Shown here: in pieces, positions 5,874 to 8,511 of the stretch
Layout: every line of letters begins with the position of its first letter
Numbering within the stretch: the first letter of the stretch is position 1
Notes under the pieces: generated by a model
What the model was told of the DNA's origin: nothing
Databases searched by the model: none
What the model saw: the letters and a program-made list of their open reading frames with translations, nothing else
DNA from: Bryobacteraceae bacterium
GTDB taxonomy: Bacteria; Acidobacteriota; Terriglobia; Bryobacterales; Bryobacteraceae
Direction of reading: 5' to 3'
Assembly (NCBI GenBank): GCA_014379815.1
Contig: JACMLA010000289.1
Span: 1-8,511 of the forward strand
DNA length: 8,511 bases
Translations under genes and position numbers: made by a program

Positions 5874-7592
5874 ATGAAGCACCCGAATCCAGTCGATCCT
5901 GCTTTCGAGGATCAGGCACAACCTCCGGAAGAAACTAGTTTCGGCGACATCCTGACCCAGTTCGAGCAGCAACACACCGAACATCCGGATGCGCCCGGTC
6001 AGTCGCTGGAAGGCACCGTCGTTGCCGTCCGTGATGACCTCGTCTTCGTAGACATCGGCCGCAAAACCGAAGGCACCGTGGCGGTCGCCTCTTTTCGCGA
6101 CGAAGCCGGAAAGCTATCCATCGAACCGGGTCACAAGATCCTGGTCAACGTGGCTGGCCGCAACGAAGACGGTACCTATCGTCTCTCCACCATTCGCGTT
6201 GAGCGACCGAAGGACTGGAGTGGTTTGCAGGAAGCCTTTGCCGAAGGTCGGACCATTGGAGGGGTCGTACAGGAAATCATCAAGGGCGGACTCCGGGTCA
6301 ACATCGGTGAGCGTGCCTTCATGCCAGCGTCACGCAGCGGAGCCCGTGACGTCGCCGACATGGAGAAGCTCGTCGGCCAGGAAATTCGCTGTAAAATTAC
6401 CAAACTCGATATTGAGAAAGAAGATATCGTTGTCGATCGCCGCGTAGTTCTCGAAGGCGAAGAAAAAGAGCGCAGGGAAAAAGCATTTCAGGCCATTTCG
6501 GAAGGTCAGGTCATCTCGGGAACCGTCAAAACGCTGATGGATTTCGGTGCCTTTATCGACCTCGGTGGGGTCGATGGTCTCTTGCATGTGGCCGACATGT
6601 CGTGGAGCCGCGTCAATAAGCCTTCCGACGTGCTGAAAGTCGGCGATCAGATGGACGTCAAAGTCCTCAAGATTAATGCCGAAACCCGGAAAATCAGCCT
6701 CGGTGCCAAGCAGCTTCAGTCCGATCCGTGGACACTTGCCTCGCAGCAATTTAACGTAGGAGACCGCGTTCGGGGAAGCGTCGCCCGTCTTGCCGAGTTC
6801 GGAGCGTTCGTCAATCTGGCACCCGGAGTCGACGGTCTGGTCCATGTCTCGGAGATGTCATGGTCCAAAAAAATTCGTAAACCCAGCGATCTGGTGAGTG
6901 TCGGCGACCAGGTAGAGGTCGTCATTTTAGGCGTAAATCCAACAGAAAAGCGAATCTCTCTCGGCCTCAAACAGGCGCTTGGGGATCCGTGGGAAGACGC
7001 ACAGCAGCGGTACCCTGTCGGATCGATCGTGGAAGCAGCGGTAACGAACCTCGCGAACTTCGGCGCGTTTGTCGACCTCGGAGAGGGAATCGAAGGTATG
7101 ATCCACGTCGGCGATATCACTCGCGAGAAGCGGATCGATCACCCCAAAGACCTCATCAAAACCGGGCAAATGGTCCGGGCGCAGGTTCTCGAATTCGACA
7201 AAGAGCGTCGCCGTATCCGTCTGGGTATGAAGCAGCTGGAACCCACCACCGCCGATCTCTGGATTGCCGAACATCAGCCGGGTGAAACGATCACTGGACG
7301 TGTTTTGGAAGTGAAAAGCGACCGGCTAAAGGTGGAAGTGGGCGAAGGAGTTTTTGGAACCTGTCGTCTCGCCGGAAACGAAGCCGGCCCGGAAGGCAAG
7401 GGCAGCGAAGCCTCCGGGGGTAAAAGCGGCGTCGACATCTCGGCAATGACCGCAATGCTGAAGGCCCGCTGGAAGTCCGGGACAGACTTTAAGGCAGAAG
7501 AGCAGGTCGCACGCGTCGGTCAGGTGCGCCAGTTCCGCCTCGCTTCCCTCGATCCTGAATCCAAGCGCATTACGCTGGAACTCATCAACTAA
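5874..7592 (+). CDS. rpsA: 30S ribosomal protein S1
   Basis: This 572-residue protein contains six S1 (OB-fold) RNA-binding repeats, the size and layout of bacterial ribosomal protein S1, which helps the 30S subunit capture and unfold mRNA. After a flexible acidic N-terminus (EETSFGDILTQFEQQ), domains fall at roughly residues 44-112, 127-193, 212-280, 296-369, 383-455 and 470-572. Domains 3 to 5 are canonical, each with FGAF, a (V/I)(D/E)G strand and (L/V/I)HV: DFGAFIDLGGVDGLLHV, EFGAFVNLAPGVDGLVHV and NFGAFVDLGEGIEGMIHV. Domain 2 has the MPASRSGARDVADMEKLVG element typical of S1. Domain 6 is divergent and interrupted by a Gly/Ser/Glu-rich insert (about 503-518). ATG 5874 was chosen from memory of related N-termini; GTG 5841 is an in-frame alternative adding 11 residues, and neither has a clear Shine-Dalgarno, as is often true of rpsA. 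A membrane protein gene follows after one base. Confidence 0.92.
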   Translation: MKHPNPVDPAFEDQAQPPEETSFGDILTQFEQQHTEHPDAPGQSLEGTVVAVRDDLVFVDIGRKTEGTVAVASFRDEAGKLSIEPGHKILVNVAGRNEDGTYRLSTIRVERPKDWSGLQEAFAEGRTIGGVVQEIIKGGLRVNIGERAFMPASRSGARDVADMEKLVGQEIRCKITKLDIEKEDIVVDRRVVLEGEEKERREKAFQAISEGQVISGTVKTLMDFGAFIDLGGVDGLLHVADMSWSRVNKPSDVLKVGDQMDVKVLKINAETRKISLGAKQLQSDPWTLASQQFNVGDRVRGSVARLAEFGAFVNLAPGVDGLVHVSEMSWSKKIRKPSDLVSVGDQVEVVILGVNPTEKRISLGLKQALGDPWEDAQQRYPVGSIVEAAVTNLANFGAFVDLGEGIEGMIHVGDITREKRIDHPKDLIKTGQMVRAQVLEFDKERRRIRLGMKQLEPTTADLWIAEHQPGETITGRVLEVKSDRLKVEVGEGVFGTCRLAGNEAGPEGKGSEASGGKSGVDISAMTAMLKARWKSGTDFKAEEQVARVGQVRQFRLASLDPESKRITLELIN

Positions 7593-7593
7593 G

Positions 7594-8511
7594 TTGCGCA
7601 CCCAGGCCGCGGCGATCAGGGGTCTCATCCTCGTACTCTATGCGGCCACCCTGTTTGAGGCCTGGACACTTGGCCCAACTGTCGATGAGCCAAGCCACAT
7701 CGTCTCGTCGTGGCTTTGGTGGCATGGCCGGGACCGTCTCTATCCTCGCGACATGCCTCCTCTGACCAAGATCGTTGGTGGCACTGGCATCGCGTGGCTC
7801 GACCTCCCGATTCCGCCCGACCTTGGGAAGCCTGGCGATACTCGCAGTGAATGGGCCGAAGGTGCGGCTTTATTCGCGAAAGTTCCTGTCTCTCAGTTTC
7901 AGATCTTCCTTTTCTCTGCCCGTATCGCGCTCCTTACGTTCCCTATCCTGACCGCGCTTCTCCTCTGGCGCTGGAGTCGCGACCTGTTTTCACCGGCCAC
8001 TGCAGGGATCGTGACCGCGCTCTGGATATTCTGTCCCACGGTGCTGGGACACAGCGGCATTTTCAAAAATGATCTTGCCGCAACGTTTACCTACTTGCTG
8101 TTCTGGTATCAGGCCTGGCAGTTCTGGCGCACTCCCAACACGCTGCGCGCCGCAACTCTTGCCATCGCCACTGCACTCGCGGTGCTCAGCAAGTTGTCAT
8201 TGTTGTTCCTGCTTGGGATCTTGCCATTCATCCTGATCGCGAGAGCGCTGCGCAGTCGACAATACCTGATGGCGATTGTCTGGCCTCTGCTTGCATTCAC
8301 CAGCGTGTGGCTCCTGACGATAGGGGCCTACCAGTTTGAATTGCATTGGGGTAGCCAGGGCGAACTGGCCAGGCTCGCAACTGACCCCGCAATCCCGCGA
8401 ACCTTCCTCGCAATCGCCTCGATTACCCAGTTCGTGCCAGTGCCGGAAGCAGCATGGACCGGAGTCGTGTCTCTCTTCAAGTCGGCCGCTGATCCGGTGC
8501 CTGTTTACATG
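7594..8511 (+). CDS. GT39/PMT-like polytopic membrane glycosyltransferase, N-terminal part
   Basis: Frame 1 is open from TTG 7594 to the window's right edge (306 codons, no stop). The product resembles the GT-C membrane glycosyltransferases of family GT39/ArnT/PMT, which transfer sugars from polyprenyl-phosphate donors on the outer face of the inner membrane. An N-terminal membrane segment (about 8-27) is followed by a first periplasmic loop with the acidic pair in GPTVDEPSHI (D31, E32), the usual catalytic position. Further hydrophobic segments lie near 103-125, 134-150, 162-178, 184-215 and 224-245. FKNDLAATF (157-165) matches the family's conserved second-loop Asp region (D160). The first in-frame ATG (about 7752) would remove the first membrane segment and the DE motif, so TTG 7594 is preferred; it lies one base after the rpsA stop, with GGAA (7577-7580) a distant, weak binding site. 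Substrate unknown. Cotranscription with rpsA is likely. Confidence 0.75.
   Translation, partial: MRTQAAAIRGLILVLYAATLFEAWTLGPTVDEPSHIVSSWLWWHGRDRLYPRDMPPLTKIVGGTGIAWLDLPIPPDLGKPGDTRSEWAEGAALFAKVPVSQFQIFLFSARIALLTFPILTALLLWRWSRDLFSPATAGIVTALWIFCPTVLGHSGIFKNDLAATFTYLLFWYQAWQFWRTPNTLRAATLAIATALAVLSKLSLLFLLGILPFILIARALRSRQYLMAIVWPLLAFTSVWLLTIGAYQFELHWGSQGELARLATDPAIPRTFLAIASITQFVPVPEAAWTGVVSLFKSAADPVPVYM

Noticed and set aside
5788..5919. Long N-terminal extension of the DUF433 protein (start at 5919)
   Set aside because: The extra 44 residues do not resemble the family, which starts at MLDW, and would overlap the beginning of rpsA on the opposite strand.
6330..6845. 171-codon minus-strand frame within rpsA, and similar antisense frames at 6716-7274
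   Set aside because: Fully antisense to conserved S1 repeats; their length reflects codon bias and the repeated S1 motifs, not coding.
6540..7110. Repeated GGTGCCTTT/GGAGCGTTC/GGCGCGTTT segments as a possible DNA repeat array
   Set aside because: These encode the recurring FGAF motif of S1 domains 3 to 5; the repetition is at protein level and the DNA copies have diverged.

Overview
The window looks like chromosomal DNA from an acidobacterium, most likely of the Solibacter/Bryobacter type (class Terriglobia). This is inferred from a PadR regulator paired with an 'ADOP'-type duplicated orphan permease (a gene pair greatly expanded in Acidobacteria), a six-domain ribosomal protein S1 with an acidobacterial-style N-terminus, tandem Uma2 genes and a Tat-exported sugar isomerase-like protein. 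Base composition is moderately GC-rich. No tRNA, rRNA, CRISPR array, transposase or phage gene was seen.

Layout. Bases 1-159 are the last 52 codons of an FtsK/SpoIIIE DNA translocase (its DNA-reading winged-helix gamma domain). Two tandem Uma2-family (PD-(D/E)XK nuclease fold) genes follow on the same strand. The first (167-717) is split by a single-base frameshift near an A-run at 338-340; the second (732-1280) is intact. A Tat-signal TIM-barrel protein of the hydroxypyruvate isomerase family (1305-2147) ends this plus-strand run. It converges, 11 bases apart, on a minus-strand operon of a PadR repressor (4842-5171) and a large ADOP-family MacB/FtsX permease (2159-4828). An operator-like pair of repeats overlaps the likely promoter of that operon.

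Next on the minus strand is a DUF433/DUF5615 toxin-antitoxin-like pair (5787 to 5265, antitoxin first, 20-base overlap). The toxin gene has an in-frame amber codon 11 codons before what looks like its ancestral end, and threonine at a position where I expect an acidic residue. Divergently, ribosomal protein S1 (5874-7592) is followed after one base by the start of a polytopic membrane protein resembling GT39/PMT glycosyltransferases. That gene begins with TTG and runs off the right edge.

How the genes relate. Three blocks seem independent: housekeeping (ftsK end, rpsA), a self-regulated permease operon (padR-ADOP), and small accessory modules (Uma2 pair, DUF433/DUF5615 pair) sitting at the borders of housekeeping genes. 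Both accessory modules show signs of decay in one member beside an intact partner. I see no convincing new multi-gene system; the most informative signals are the toxin readthrough tail, the Uma2 frameshift and the PadR operator/promoter arrangement.
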